NCBI GenBank assembly: GCA_028281105.1
Contig: JANQKQ010000040.1
Coordinates: forward strand, 62,001-126,000
DNA: 64,000 nucleotides
DNA from: Rhizobiaceae bacterium
Lineage (GTDB): Bacteria > Pseudomonadota > Alphaproteobacteria > Rhizobiales > Rhizobiaceae
Direction: 5' to 3'
This document shows positions 10,352 through 19,260 of the stretch, piece by piece. The position numbers and the translations under genes are program-made. The notes beneath the pieces were generated by a model. It was not told the origin of the DNA. It worked only from the letters and a program-made list of their open reading frames with translations, and searched no databases. Positions within the stretch are counted from its first letter, which is position 1, and each line of letters begins with the position of its first letter.

Positions 10352-10400
10352 CCCCCTCTGTCGGCTACACCGACATCTCCCCCGCAAGGGGGGAGATTGG
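10352..10400 (+). repeat. family D double hairpin, copy 1
   Basis: Two adjacent hairpins: GTCGG-CTACA-CCGAC and CTCCCCC-GCAAG-GGGGGAG. It begins the repeat cluster D-A-D that fills 10283-10774 between the ATP-grasp gene and the TauE-like gene. Confidence 0.75.
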
Positions 10401-10450
10401 CGGATGGGGCACGGCCTCGCCCCACCCACCGCCGCGCCCCACCTACCACC

Positions 10451-10609
10451 GTCATCCCGGCGAAGGCCGGGATCCAGATGCATCACCGCTTGCTCGGAGC
10501 CGGTTGCTGTTGCCGCGGGGGTTGCACCCATGCGCTGTCCGCTCATCGTTCTCCAACAAACCACGAATCCGCTGAAGCGCACCTGGACCCCGGCCTTCGC
10601 CGGGGTGAC
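10451..10609 (+). repeat. family A element, copy 1 (159 bp)
   Basis: The terminal inverted repeats begin GTCATCCCGGCGAAGGCCGG and end with its near complement. Each end is itself a hairpin (CCCGGC-GAAG-GCCGGG). The inner marks are CACCGCTTGCTCGG near the left end and AACCACGAATCCGC near the right end. The length is identical to copies at 24313, 48084 and 48335. Confidence 0.85.
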
Positions 10610-10655
10610 GGAGGGTGTGGTATCGCCGGGATCAAGGACGTGGAGCCGGCACCGT

Positions 10656-10701
10656 CAATCTCCCCCCTTGCGGGGAAATGTCCCGAAGGGACAGAGGGGA
10701 G
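10656..10701 (-). repeat. family D double hairpin, copy 2
   Basis: Inverted relative to copy 1, with stems CCCC-TTGC-GGGG and GTCCC-GAA-GGGAC. It closes the D-A-D arrangement that is repeated at 24232-24538. Confidence 0.75.
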
Positions 10702-10774
10702 GGTAAAGCCACACACTCCAACCCCGGCCGACACAAGACTGGCGCCGCCCACCCGAACCCGGTAGGTGTCGCCC

Positions 10775-11518
10775 ATGCCCGATCCCGCCACCATCGCCAT
10801 CGTGCTTGCCGTCTTTGTTGTAGCGGGAACCGTCAAGGGGACGGTCGGCATGGGCCTGCCGGTGGTGGCCGTCGGCCTGTTGACCGTGGCGATCGGCCTG
10901 CACCAGGCGATCGTGCTCATCGTGGTGCCCGCGCTCGTCGCCAACCTCTGGCAGCTCGCCGTCGGCGGGCACTTTGCTTATCTGATGCGGCGGCTGTGGC
11001 CGTTCCTCACCTGCACCGTCCTGACCATCTGGCCCGGCACGATCGCGCTCGCCCGCGTCAACGTCGACTGGCTGACCGGCCTGCTCGGTATCCTGCTTGC
11101 CGTCTACGCGCTGGCCGGTCTCACCGGCTGGAGCTTTCAGGTGCGCAGGGACCGCGAGCCGCTGGCCGGCCCGGCCTTCGGCCTGGCGACCGGCCTGTTC
11201 GTAGGCATGACCGGGGCATTGTCGATCCCCGGTGTCTTCTTCATGCGCGCCATCGGCCTCGACCGCCACCAGCTGGTCCAGGCGATGGGCATGTCGTTCT
11301 TCTCGTCGACCGCCGTGCTCACCGCCTGCCTGGGCTGGCAGCAGCGGCTGCCCAGCGATCTGGCGTTGTTGTCGGCCGTCTCCGTCGCACCCGCCCTGAT
11401 CGGCATGGTGCTCGGCGCCGCCATCCGCGCGCGCGTGTCGACGAAAGTGTTCGAACGGCTGATGCTCCTGGCTCTGCTGGGCATCGGGCTAACCTTGATG
11501 GGGCAGGGGTTGAGGTAG
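10775..11518 (+). CDS. TauE/SafE family membrane permease
   Basis: Predicted inner-membrane exporter of sulfite, sulfoacetate or related anions. The 247 residues hold about eight hydrophobic segments and the family signature GTVKGTVGMGLPVV near the N-terminus. ATG 10775 is preceded by GGTAGG eight bases upstream; a GTG nine bases earlier is possible. No sulfur-metabolism genes are nearby, so the substrate cannot be given. Confidence 0.82.
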   Translation: MPDPATIAIVLAVFVVAGTVKGTVGMGLPVVAVGLLTVAIGLHQAIVLIVVPALVANLWQLAVGGHFAYLMRRLWPFLTCTVLTIWPGTIALARVNVDWLTGLLGILLAVYALAGLTGWSFQVRRDREPLAGPAFGLATGLFVGMTGALSIPGVFFMRAIGLDRHQLVQAMGMSFFSSTAVLTACLGWQQRLPSDLALLSAVSVAPALIGMVLGAAIRARVSTKVFERLMLLALLGIGLTLMGQGLR

Positions 11519-11557
11519 GGGCGGTCTTTGTATCGCGCATGCGTTACCACTAACTGC

Positions 11558-11653
11558 GTCATCCTCGGGCTTGTCCCGAGGATCTAACCACCTTTCCCAC
11601 CCAGCACCTTGTTGGCACCGGCGTTGGATCCTCGCCACAAGGGCGAGGATGAC
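11558..11653 (+). repeat. solo 96-bp family B relative
   Basis: Starts GTCATCCTCGGGCTTGTCCC and ends GGGCGAGGATGAC. It has the same length as the B cores inside family C copies, but here it stands alone between the convergent TauE-like gene and xseA. Confidence 0.75.
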
Positions 11654-11693
11654 GCCGTGGATATAGGCTCGCGAGTTGCTGTGGTCCCTGGAC

Positions 11694-13166
11694 CTAAAAC
11701 AAATCTCCCTGCCCGCCGTCCTTCACGGACCTGGCCTTGGGCTTGTCCCTGCCGGCCGCCGGCCGCGGTGCGGATGAGGAAGTCACCGCCCCACTCGCCT
11801 GCGCGCCGAAGCTGCCGTCGGTCAGGCGGATGTCGAGGGCCATGCCGGCGTTGACCGCGCCGACCTTGGTGATCGCGCGTCCCGCCGCGTCGCTCACTAC
11901 CGCGTAGCCGCGATCGAGCACCCGCTGCCACGACAGCGAATGCAACAGGCGGTCGGCCTGCTCGAACCTCGCCCGCCTTGCCGCCATTGCCCCGTCCCAT
12001 GCCCGCGACAACCGGCCGGCCACGGTAGCGCTGCGGTCGCCGCCGCGCTGCACCAGCGCCTCAAGCCCGCGCCACGACAGCCGCCCGGCCGAACGCTCAT
12101 AGGACGTGCGCTTGGCACCCACCGCGATGCGCAGCGCCTGGCCGGAGCGCGCGGACGCTTCATCAAGCCGCCGGCGCGGCAGTTCCAGCAGCGAATCCGG
12201 GCTCGCCAGGCCGCGCACCGCCGCACGCAGATTGGAGCGCACCGTCTCCAGCGACCGGCTGGCCGCCCGGCGCAATCGCGCGGCAAGACTGGCCAGACCG
12301 GCCTCCAGGTCGGCGCGCACCGGCACCGCGATCTCGGCCGCGCCCGTGGGCGTGGGTGCGCGCACGTCGGCGGCCAGGTCGATCAGCGTCCAGTCGGTCT
12401 CATGGCCGACTGCCGATATCAGCGGGATCGGCGAGGCTGCCGCAGCACGCACTACCGCCTCGTCGTTGAAGCCCCACAAATCCTCGATCGAGCCGCCGCC
12501 GCGCGCCACGATGACCAGGTCCGGCCGGGGAATCGGCCCGTCTTGCGCCAACTGCCCGAAGCCGGTGATGGCCGCGGCCACCTCCGTCCCGCTGGTCTCG
12601 CCCTGAACGCGCACCGGCCACACCAGCACGTGACAGGGATAGCGGTCGGAAAGCCGATGCAGCACGTCGCGGATCACCGAGCCGGTGGGCGAGGTGACCA
12701 CGCCGATCACCTTGGGCAAGTGCGGCAGGGGCCGCTTCTTCGCCTCGTCGAACAGGCCTTCCGCCGCCAGCTTCTTCTTGCACTCCTCCAGCAGCGCCAT
12801 CAGCGCGCCGGCGCCGGCGGGCTCCAGCCGGTCAATGACGATCTGGTATTTCGACGAGCCGGGATAGGTGGTCAGCTTGCCCGAGGCGACGACCTCCAGG
12901 CCTTCCTCGGGCCTGTGTTTGAGCTTGGCCGCCGCCCCGCGCCAGATCACGGCTTCGAGCCGCGCCTTGTCGTCTTTCAGCGCGAAATAGGAATGGCCGG
13001 AGGAATGGGGTCCGCGGTAGCCGGAGATCTCGCCGCGCACCCGCACATAGCCGAACGTGTCCTCGACCGTTCGCTTGAGCGCGAACGAAATTTCCGAGAC
13101 CGAGAATTCGGCTACGTTCGACTTGGGCTGATCTTCGGCCGGTTGCGCGGGCCGGTTGCTCGCCAT
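11694..13166 (-). CDS. xseA: exodeoxyribonuclease VII large subunit
   Basis: Large subunit of ExoVII, which degrades single-stranded DNA to oligonucleotides in repair. The 490 residues show the N-terminal OB-fold domain (about 20-115, [29 protein letters not shown]) and the catalytic core with [22 protein letters not shown] and [22 protein letters not shown] helical region and a basic C-terminal tail follow. The small subunit xseB is not in this window. It follows the DUF937 gene by 14 bp, so the two may be cotranscribed. Confidence 0.95.
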   Translation of the reverse strand: MASNRPAQPAEDQPKSNVAEFSVSEISFALKRTVEDTFGYVRVRGEISGYRGPHSSGHSYFALKDDKARLEAVIWRGAAAKLKHRPEEGLEVVASGKLTTYPGSSKYQIVIDRLEPAGAGALMALLEECKKKLAAEGLFDEAKKRPLPHLPKVIGVVTSPTGSVIRDVLHRLSDRYPCHVLVWPVRVQGETSGTEVAAAITGFGQLAQDGPIPRPDLVIVARGGGSIEDLWGFNDEAVVRAAAASPIPLISAVGHETDWTLIDLAADVRAPTPTGAAEIAVPVRADLEAGLASLAARLRRAASRSLETVRSNLRAAVRGLASPDSLLELPRRRLDEASARSGQALRIAVGAKRTSYERSAGRLSWRGLEALVQRGGDRSATVAGRLSRAWDGAMAARRARFEQADRLLHSLSWQRVLDRGYAVVSDAAGRAITKVGAVNAGMALDIRLTDGSFGAQASGAVTSSSAPRPAAGRDKPKARSVKDGGQGDLF

Positions 13167-13180
13167 GGCTCTGTGAGCCC

Positions 13181-13975
13181 TCAGCGCCGTTTCATACCGT
13201 CGAGGTAGTCATCGAAGATCGATTCCATGCCCCTGGCATACTGGTCCTGCACCTGGCGGCCCGTCTCGAACATGTCGCCGAACAGACCCTCCAGCCCGCC
13301 CGACGGCGTATCCGGCTCTTCGGTCCGAGCCCCGCTCTGGTCGCTGCCCTGGCCGCCGCCGAGCATGTTCTCGAAAATCTGGCCGAGCGGGTTGTCGCCC
13401 ATCGCGCCGCCGCCGCCGCCCGAGCGCCCGCCGCCCATCATCTGGCCCAGCAGATCGCCCAGCGGATTGCCTCCGCGCCCGCCCGACGACATCGCGCCGC
13501 CCAGCATCGTTTCCATGATCTGGCCGAGCGGACCGCCGCCGCCGGCACCCGCGCGGTCGGTGGACTGCTTGAACAGGCCGCCCATCACCATCGAGGCGAT
13601 CACCGGCAGCATCTGCTTCAAGATGGTCTGGCTGAGGCCGGTGGCCTGCGCCGCCTGGGCGGCCACCGCGCGCGATACGTCCTTCGAGCCGAACAGGTGG
13701 CCTAGGATGCCGTTGCCCTCGGCGATGCCTTCGCTCGAGAACGCCTGGTCCGGCTCATCCATATATTTGGCGTGCCGGCCGCTCGACAGAGCCTGGATGA
13801 AGGCGCCCATCCCGTCCGCGTTGCCTGAATTGCGTTTCAGAGCGGTCGAGAACGCCGGCATCAGGGCCTCGAGCGCCTGCTCCATCTGCGAACCGTCCAT
13901 TCCATATTGCTTCTGCAGGGCGGCGAACGGCTGTCCGCCCTGGGCCTTCATCATCATGTCTATCAGCGGCAGCAT
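13181..13975 (-). CDS. DUF937 domain-containing protein
   Basis: Protein of unknown function. The 264 residues start at ATG 13975 behind GAGGA, with [20 protein letters not shown] at the N-terminus. The DUF937 helical domain (about 1-150) is followed by a Gly/Met-rich region (about 150-230) with repeated [11 protein letters not shown] / [12 protein letters not shown] / [12 protein letters not shown] units. The C-terminus is charged. No signal peptide is visible. A CtrA-type box lies about 60 bp upstream, shared with the divergent PilZ gene. Confidence 0.82.
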   Translation of the reverse strand: MLPLIDMMMKAQGGQPFAALQKQYGMDGSQMEQALEALMPAFSTALKRNSGNADGMGAFIQALSSGRHAKYMDEPDQAFSSEGIAEGNGILGHLFGSKDVSRAVAAQAAQATGLSQTILKQMLPVIASMVMGGLFKQSTDRAGAGGGGPLGQIMETMLGGAMSSGGRGGNPLGDLLGQMMGGGRSGGGGGAMGDNPLGQIFENMLGGGQGSDQSGARTEEPDTPSGGLEGLFGDMFETGRQVQDQYARGMESIFDDYLDGMKRR

Positions 13976-14032
13976 CGTTGTTCCTCGTTGCGGTTTTTTT
14001 CGGCCGGTCACCGCGCTGCCCGGGGCGTTCGA

Positions 14033-14048
14033 TTAAGCGGCCGTTAAC
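14033..14048 (+). promoter_or_regulatory. candidate CtrA box, perfect consensus
   Basis: TTAA-GCGGCCG-TTAAC matches the full TTAA-N7-TTAAC consensus in the plus orientation. It lies in the divergent gap between the DUF937 gene and the PilZ gene. Confidence 0.55.
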
Positions 14049-14175
14049 CATACCGGCCTACCGTTCGAACGCTTGCAGGGTGCGCGAACTTAAGATCATC
14101 TTATTCCAAAAAACACTGCGGCGGGAAGACGGCCTACCTTTGACCACACACAATGACGATGCGGCGAAAATCCGC

Positions 14176-14451
14176 ATGAGCGCGCGGCGCGGCGCGCCCG
14201 CAAATCAAAACCGGCGGAGGGCCAGCCGGCCGGGTCGCATCCTGATCGACAGCCATTCACAAGCCGTGCCGTGCCGGGTGCGCCGGCTCTGCGCCGACCA
14301 GGCGGTCATCACGGTCGACGGCTGGATGGGAATTCCCAGCCGGTTCCGCCTCCTGATCGAGCCAGGCCGCGCCCACCACGCCTGTCGCGTCGTCTCGCGC
14401 AAGGGCAACTGCGCCCAGGTGGAGCTGACGGCGGACGCCGATGCGGCTTGA
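14176..14451 (+). CDS. small PilZ-like domain protein
   Basis: About 91 residues with the alphaproteobacterial PilZ pattern: RRRASRPGRILIDS (an RxxxR-type N-terminal motif) followed by a beta-rich core ending CRVVSRKGNCAQVEL. PilZ domains bind cyclic-di-GMP. The second motif, normally (D/N)xSxxG, appears only as VDGWMG, so binding is uncertain. The frame is open back to 13978; ATG 14176 is chosen because the domain begins right after it. Control by CtrA would fit a motility or cell-pole role. Confidence 0.6.
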   Translation: MSARRGAPANQNRRRASRPGRILIDSHSQAVPCRVRRLCADQAVITVDGWMGIPSRFRLLIEPGRAHHACRVVSRKGNCAQVELTADADAA

Positions 14452-14571
14452 TCGAAGCCTTTTTGGTTTCGATAGAATCAGCTCCGTTCTTCTCATGTCT
14501 TTTTGTCTGAACATCGCTTACGCGTAGCAGGCATCAGTTCGCGGTGCTCACTGCTGGATATTTTCAATCCG

Positions 14572-14850
14572 CACCCCCACCCCTAACCCCTCCCATCAAG
14601 GGGGAGGGGGACTTGGGCCGTGCCATTCCTCTCCGGCGTCATCCTTGGGCTTGTCCCAAGGATCCAACCCCCTATCCACACTGCGGACCGTCGCTGACCA
14701 CATTAGATCCTCGCCACAAGGGCGAGGATGACGCGGGTGGATTTGTGCGCAGGGGGTGCCACACTTTCCCTCCCTCCCCCTTGAGGGGAGGGAATGAGGG
14801 TGGGGGTCGAAACAATGCGGGTGGGGCTCGAAACAATGAGGGTGGGGGTG
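14572..14850. repeat. family C composite repeat, copy 2
   Basis: The C-rich left arm near 14572-14610, B-type core at 14638-14732 (95 bp) and G-rich right arm to about 14808 match copy 1. The right end adds a short tandem duplication of TCGAAACAATG plus GGGTGGGG units. With its flanks it fills the gap 14452-14884 between the PilZ gene and gshA; nothing else is seen there. Confidence 0.75.
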
Positions 14851-14884
14851 CGGTCGTAGCCGTTCAAACGCGAATTACCACACC

Positions 14885-16258
14885 CTAGAACGCGTGTTCC
14901 TCGAACAGCCTGTTGATGTCGCGATCCCACGCGCCGTAATAGCCCTGCAGCAGCTGTTCGGCCGGGGTCATGCCGGACGCCACCGTCTCCATCAGCGGTT
15001 CCAGGTAGAGGCTTTCGTCATCGCCCTCGGAGTTTAAAAGCCCGCGCGCGCGAAGGCCCGCTTGTGACAGGCCCAGCACGTCGCGGGCGATCGAGATCGC
15101 CAACCGCCCATCGATCTGGGCGGCCAGTCCCTCGACCGGCACCGCGGCGCGCAGTTCGCCCACCATCGCCGCCGTCCAGTCGCGGGTCAGAGCTTCCGCA
15201 TCCGCGAGCGAATCTTCGTGATACAGCAGCCCGGTCCACAGCGCGGGCAGGGCGCAGATGCGCCGCCACGGCCCGCCGTCGGCGCCACGCATCTCAATGA
15301 AGCGCTTGACGCGCACGTCGGGGAACAGGGTGGTCAGATGGTTGTTCCAGTCGCCCACATTGGGTTCGCCGTCGTCGATCTCGCCGTGCATCGCGCCCTC
15401 CATGAACTGGCGGAAGGTGATGTGGGTGCAGTCGTGATACTTTCCATCGCGGATGACGAAATACATCGGGATATCGAGCGCCCAGTCCACATAGCGCTCG
15501 AAGCCGAAATCGTCCTCCAGCATGAACGGGTGATAGCCGCCGCGCTGATTGTCCACGTCGTGCCAGATCTGGCTGCGCCAGGACAGCATGCCATTGGGCC
15601 GTCCCTCGGTGAACGGCGAATTGGCGAACAGGGCCGAGGCCAGCGGCTGTAGCTTCAGCGCCACCTGCACCTTGCGGCGCATGTCGGCTTCGCTGTCGAA
15701 GTCCAGGTTCACCTGGATGGTGGCGGTGCGGTACATCATGTCGTGGCCGCGGCTGCCCACCTTGGGCATGTAGGCGGTCATGATGTCGTAGCGGCTCTTG
15801 GGCATGCGTGGCGTCTCGTCGAACCGCCAGGCCGGGCTGGCGCCGACACCCAGAAAGCCGACCCCGAGTTCGGCCGCCAGTTCTTTCACCAGCGCCAGAT
15901 GGGTGTTGGATTCCGCGCAGGTCTGATGGATCGTCTCGACCGGCGCGCCGGAAAGCTCGAACTGCCCGCCCGGTTCCAGCGAGATCGCACCGCCGCCGTC
16001 GGTGTCCACCAATCCGATGATCCTGCCTTCGTCGAGGATCGGCTCCCAGCCGGTCTTGCTTTGCAGATGGTCGAGCAGGGCGCCGATGCCGCGCTCGCCT
16101 TCGTAGGCGACCGGCGAATTGTCTGCCAGGTTGAAGCCGAACTTCTCGTGCTCGGTGCCGATGCGCCAGTCGGCCTTCGGCTTGCAGCCGGCCTCCATCC
16201 ATTCGACGAGTTGCCGCCGGCTCTCGATCGGTCGGTTGTCGGTGGAGTCTCGCGCCAT
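14885..16258 (-). CDS. gshA: glutamate-cysteine ligase
   Basis: First step of glutathione synthesis, joining L-glutamate and L-cysteine with ATP in the cytosol. The 457 residues fit the plant/alphaproteobacterial (GCS2-like) class rather than the E. coli class. Signatures seen are WRIGTEHEKFGF near 31, DGGGAISLEPGGQFELSGAP near 90, and MYRTATIQVNLDFDSE near 175. It is the last gene of the minus-strand run lutA-lutB-lutC-rsmE-gshA, with a 141-bp gap before it. Confidence 0.95.
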   Translation of the reverse strand: MARDSTDNRPIESRRQLVEWMEAGCKPKADWRIGTEHEKFGFNLADNSPVAYEGERGIGALLDHLQSKTGWEPILDEGRIIGLVDTDGGGAISLEPGGQFELSGAPVETIHQTCAESNTHLALVKELAAELGVGFLGVGASPAWRFDETPRMPKSRYDIMTAYMPKVGSRGHDMMYRTATIQVNLDFDSEADMRRKVQVALKLQPLASALFANSPFTEGRPNGMLSWRSQIWHDVDNQRGGYHPFMLEDDFGFERYVDWALDIPMYFVIRDGKYHDCTHITFRQFMEGAMHGEIDDGEPNVGDWNNHLTTLFPDVRVKRFIEMRGADGGPWRRICALPALWTGLLYHEDSLADAEALTRDWTAAMVGELRAAVPVEGLAAQIDGRLAISIARDVLGLSQAGLRARGLLNSEGDDESLYLEPLMETVASGMTPAEQLLQGYYGAWDRDINRLFEEHAF

Positions 16259-16399
16259 GGCAGATGTCCGCCGCTTGCGCGGCCGGGCCCGTTGGGAGGA
16301 TAGCGATGCCGATCGTTGCAGCTAGCCGACACGTCGGCGCTGTGCAAGTCAAACTTTATGAACCGACATTCAACCGCGTTGAACGAAGTCTACGCGCGT

Positions 16400-17146
16400 T
16401 CACCCGTTCCAGTCGCCGATGGTCGCCTGCACGATCGCCAGCGCCGCGACAGCGGCGGTATCGGCGCGCAGAATCCGCGGCCCCAGCGAGATCGACGTCA
16501 CCATGTCCATGGCGCGAAGCCGGTCCTGCTCGGCGGCGCTGAACCCACCCTCCGGGCCGACGAGCAGGGCGAGCGGCCGGCCGCCCATGGCGCGCAGTCC
16601 GTCAAGGCCGCCGCCTTCCATCCCTTCGTCGCAGAATACGATCGCCCGGTCCGCCGGCCAGCCGTCGAGCAGTTCGCCCAGCCCCACCGGTTCGCGGCAT
16701 TGAGGAATGCTCAGGATCCCGCATTGCTCGGCCGCCTCGATCGCGTTGGCGCGTATCCGGTCCACGTTGACGCGGCGCACATGAGTATGCTCGGTGATCA
16801 CCGGTTGCAGCATGCCGGCGCCCATCTCCACCGCCTTCTGCACCATGTAATCGAGCCGGCCCTGTTTGAGCGGTGCGAACAGATAGGCGAGGTCATAGGG
16901 CTCCGGCTGCTCTCGCGTGCGCCGTTCCACGGTCAGGCGGCAGCTCTTCTTCGGCCCCGCCTTGATTCGCGCCAGCCACTCGCCGTCGCGTCCGTTGAAG
17001 ACCAGCACCGGGTCGTTGTCGCCCATACGCAGCACGTTGAGCAGATAGTTGGCCTGGCCGCGATCGGTCTCGACGACGCCGCCTTGCGCCAACGGCCCGG
17101 TGACATAGAGCCGCTTGGTGCGAAAGTCGATCGCCTGGTCGGGCAT
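16400..17146 (-). CDS. rsmE: 16S rRNA (uracil-1498-N3)-methyltransferase
   Basis: Methylates U1498 of 16S rRNA using SAM. The 248-residue protein has the SPOUT-fold C-terminal signature LLVGPEGGFSAAEQD and the terminal motif SLGPRILRADTAAVAAL. The N-terminal PUA-like segment contains VLVFNGRDGEWLARI. It lies 9 bp after lutC, so it is probably read through from the lut operon, and upstream of gshA. Confidence 0.95.
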   Translation of the reverse strand: MPDQAIDFRTKRLYVTGPLAQGGVVETDRGQANYLLNVLRMGDNDPVLVFNGRDGEWLARIKAGPKKSCRLTVERRTREQPEPYDLAYLFAPLKQGRLDYMVQKAVEMGAGMLQPVITEHTHVRRVNVDRIRANAIEAAEQCGILSIPQCREPVGLGELLDGWPADRAIVFCDEGMEGGGLDGLRAMGGRPLALLVGPEGGFSAAEQDRLRAMDMVTSISLGPRILRADTAAVAALAIVQATIGDWNG

Positions 17147-17155
17147 GAAACTGCT

Positions 17156-17818
17156 CTAATCCTCGACAACGATGATGTGCAGGCGCAGCGGCCCGTGCGC
17201 GCCTAAGATCAGCTTCTGCTCGATGTCGGCCGAGCGCGACGGGCCGGTGATCATGTTGACCGTCCTGGGCATGGCTCCCTTGCCCAGCCGGCGGCGCATG
17301 GTCGTCCAGATGTCCTCGTAGCTGCCTTGCACGTCGCGCCCGCGCAGCACCACGATGTGGTTCTCGGCCAGGAAGTTCAACGTGGTCGGATTGTCCGGAC
17401 CCGAGCCCATGATCAGCGTGCCCGATTCGGCGACCGCGCCCTCGGCATGGCTGACGGTCGTCAGATCGCTTCCGTCGCTGGGTCCCCGGCTGGTCGTCAT
17501 GTCATCGGGCCAGACGATGTTGGCGAGCCGTTCATCATCGCCATGGCGCAGGTTTAGCGGCAACTCGTGCTCGCGCATGAACCGGTGCACCGCCTCGGCC
17601 ACTTCCTCGTAGGATTTGACACGCCGGACGGTCGCCTCGGCCTTGGCGGCCTTCTTGGCGAACAGGACGACCGGCCGGTTGTGCCGCGCCTGCTTGGGGA
17701 TCGTGCCGCGCGGGTGCGCTTCGACCCGGCGCGCTGCGGCGGTGGCGCGTGCCTCCGGCGTCGCGGCATCGCCGATCGCGTCGCGAATGCGCCCTAAGAT
17801 GGCCTGGCGCGCGCTCAC
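17156..17818 (-). CDS. lutC: lactate utilisation protein C (LUD domain)
   Basis: Subunit of the LutABC L-lactate oxidation complex. The LUD/DUF162 domain covers most of the roughly 220 residues, with VSHAEGAVAESGTLIMGSG and the C-terminal pattern MITGPSRSADIEQKLILGAHGP typical of LutC. The GTG start at 17818 overlaps the lutB stop (GTGA), showing translational coupling. The frame remains open far upstream, but that part overlaps lutB and is not protein-like. Confidence 0.92.
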   Translation of the reverse strand: MSARQAILGRIRDAIGDAATPEARATAAARRVEAHPRGTIPKQARHNRPVVLFAKKAAKAEATVRRVKSYEEVAEAVHRFMREHELPLNLRHGDDERLANIVWPDDMTTSRGPSDGSDLTTVSHAEGAVAESGTLIMGSGPDNPTTLNFLAENHIVVLRGRDVQGSYEDIWTTMRRRLGKGAMPRTVNMITGPSRSADIEQKLILGAHGPLRLHIIVVED

Positions 17819-19242
17819 GAGCGTCTCCTCCTGCGCTGGCGATGATAGCGGGCGATGAAGGTGCCGCCCTGCGGCGCGGGCAGGTCGCGGTGCGCGGTCC
17901 AGCCGTCGGCCATCGGCAGCCAGCCGATCCGCCGCCTGCGCCCGCCCCACATCGCCAGCGCCCTCGAAGCCACTCCGGTGGCCAGGCGATAGATGAACGG
18001 CCGCCGGGCGAACCATGCCCACAGTTTCAGGTTGCGCCGCTGGCCGGCCGGCGACAGCTGGCGCTCGAACTCGCGCTCGCGCCAATGGCGCATCATCTTC
18101 GGCAGCGGGATGCGCACCGGGCATACCGCCTCGCAGCGTCCGCAGAAGGTTGACGCGTTCGGCAGGTGGCCGGCCTGGTCGACGCCGATCAGGCTCGGCG
18201 TCAGCACCGCGCCCACCGGTCCAGGATAGACCCAGCCGTAAGCATGGCCGCCGACCGCGTGATAGACCGGGCAGTGGTTCATGCACGCGCCGCAGCGGAT
18301 GCAGCGCAGCACGTCGCGGAACTCGCTGCCCAACATGGACGAGCGGCCATTGTCCAGCAGGATGACGTGGAACTCCTCGGGCCCGTCTGGATCGCCGGGC
18401 CGCTTCGGTCCGGTGGACAGCGTGGTGTAGACCGACATCTCCTGACCAGTCGCCGATCGCGCCAGCACCCGCACGATCTGGCTCATGTCCTCCAGCGTCG
18501 GCAAAACCTTCTCGATCGAGGCGATCACCACATGGACGCGCGGCAGCAGCTGGGTCAGGTCGCCATTGCCCTCATTGGTGACGATGATCGAAGTGCCGGT
18601 CTCGGCGACCAGAAAGTTGGCGCCGGTGATCCCCATGTCCGCGCCCAGGAACTTCTCGCGCAGCACGCCTCGCGCCTCGCGAAGCAGGTTCTCCGGCTCG
18701 TCCATCGGCCGCGAATCCGGCAGGTGGGTGTGCGCCTCGCGAAAGCCGTCGCGCACCTGCTCCATGGTCAGGTGCACCGCCGGCGCGATGATGTGCGACG
18801 GCGGCTCGCGGCGCAGCTGGATGATGTATTCGCCCAGGTCGGTCTCGACCGGCGTGATCTCGTTGGCCTCGAGGAACTCGTTGAGCCCGATCTCCTCGGC
18901 GATCATCGACTTGCCCTTGGTCACCGTCTTGACGTTGCGCCGGCGGCAGATGTCGAGGACGATGCCGCGCGCGTCGGTGGCCGTCTGCGCCCAGTGCACA
19001 TGGCCGCCGCCTTCGGTCACCTTGGCTTCGAAAATCTCAAGATAAGCGTCCAGGTGCTCTAAAGTGTGGTTCTTGATGTCGCGCGCCGCGTCGCGCAGCG
19101 CCTCGAACTCGGGCAGCTCGCGCGCGGCCTTGGCCCGCTTGTCGATGAAGTTGGAGCGCACATGGGTGAGCGCGCTCTGCAGTTGCTCGTTCTCCAGCGC
19201 GGCGCTCGCTCTGGATTTGAACTGCGGTGACTTGATCTCCAT
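17815..19242 (-). CDS. lutB: lactate utilisation iron-sulfur protein B
   Basis: Electron-transfer subunit of the LutABC complex. The 475 residues hold an N-terminal LUD domain (about 60-300, GNGDLTQLLPRVHVVIASIEKVLP) and two 4Fe-4S clusters: CIRCGACMNHCP near 311 and CGRCEAVCP near 360. A C-terminal helical segment follows. It sits between lutA (18-bp gap) and lutC (4-bp overlap). Confidence 0.94.
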   Translation of the reverse strand: MEIKSPQFKSRASAALENEQLQSALTHVRSNFIDKRAKAARELPEFEALRDAARDIKNHTLEHLDAYLEIFEAKVTEGGGHVHWAQTATDARGIVLDICRRRNVKTVTKGKSMIAEEIGLNEFLEANEITPVETDLGEYIIQLRREPPSHIIAPAVHLTMEQVRDGFREAHTHLPDSRPMDEPENLLREARGVLREKFLGADMGITGANFLVAETGTSIIVTNEGNGDLTQLLPRVHVVIASIEKVLPTLEDMSQIVRVLARSATGQEMSVYTTLSTGPKRPGDPDGPEEFHVILLDNGRSSMLGSEFRDVLRCIRCGACMNHCPVYHAVGGHAYGWVYPGPVGAVLTPSLIGVDQAGHLPNASTFCGRCEAVCPVRIPLPKMMRHWREREFERQLSPAGQRRNLKLWAWFARRPFIYRLATGVASRALAMWGGRRRRIGWLPMADGWTAHRDLPAPQGGTFIARYHRQRRRRRS

Positions 19243-19260
19243 CGCTTCGCGTCCGCTGCG

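Noticed and set aside
10193-10582. N-terminal extension of 130 residues on the ATP-grasp protein
   Set aside because: The translated part crosses a family D and part of a family A repeat, and family members start near YDPDGFF.
13978-14175. 66-residue N-terminal extension of the PilZ protein
   Set aside because: It lies over the CtrA box and divergent promoter, is Arg-rich without domain similarity, and PilZ begins right after ATG 14176.
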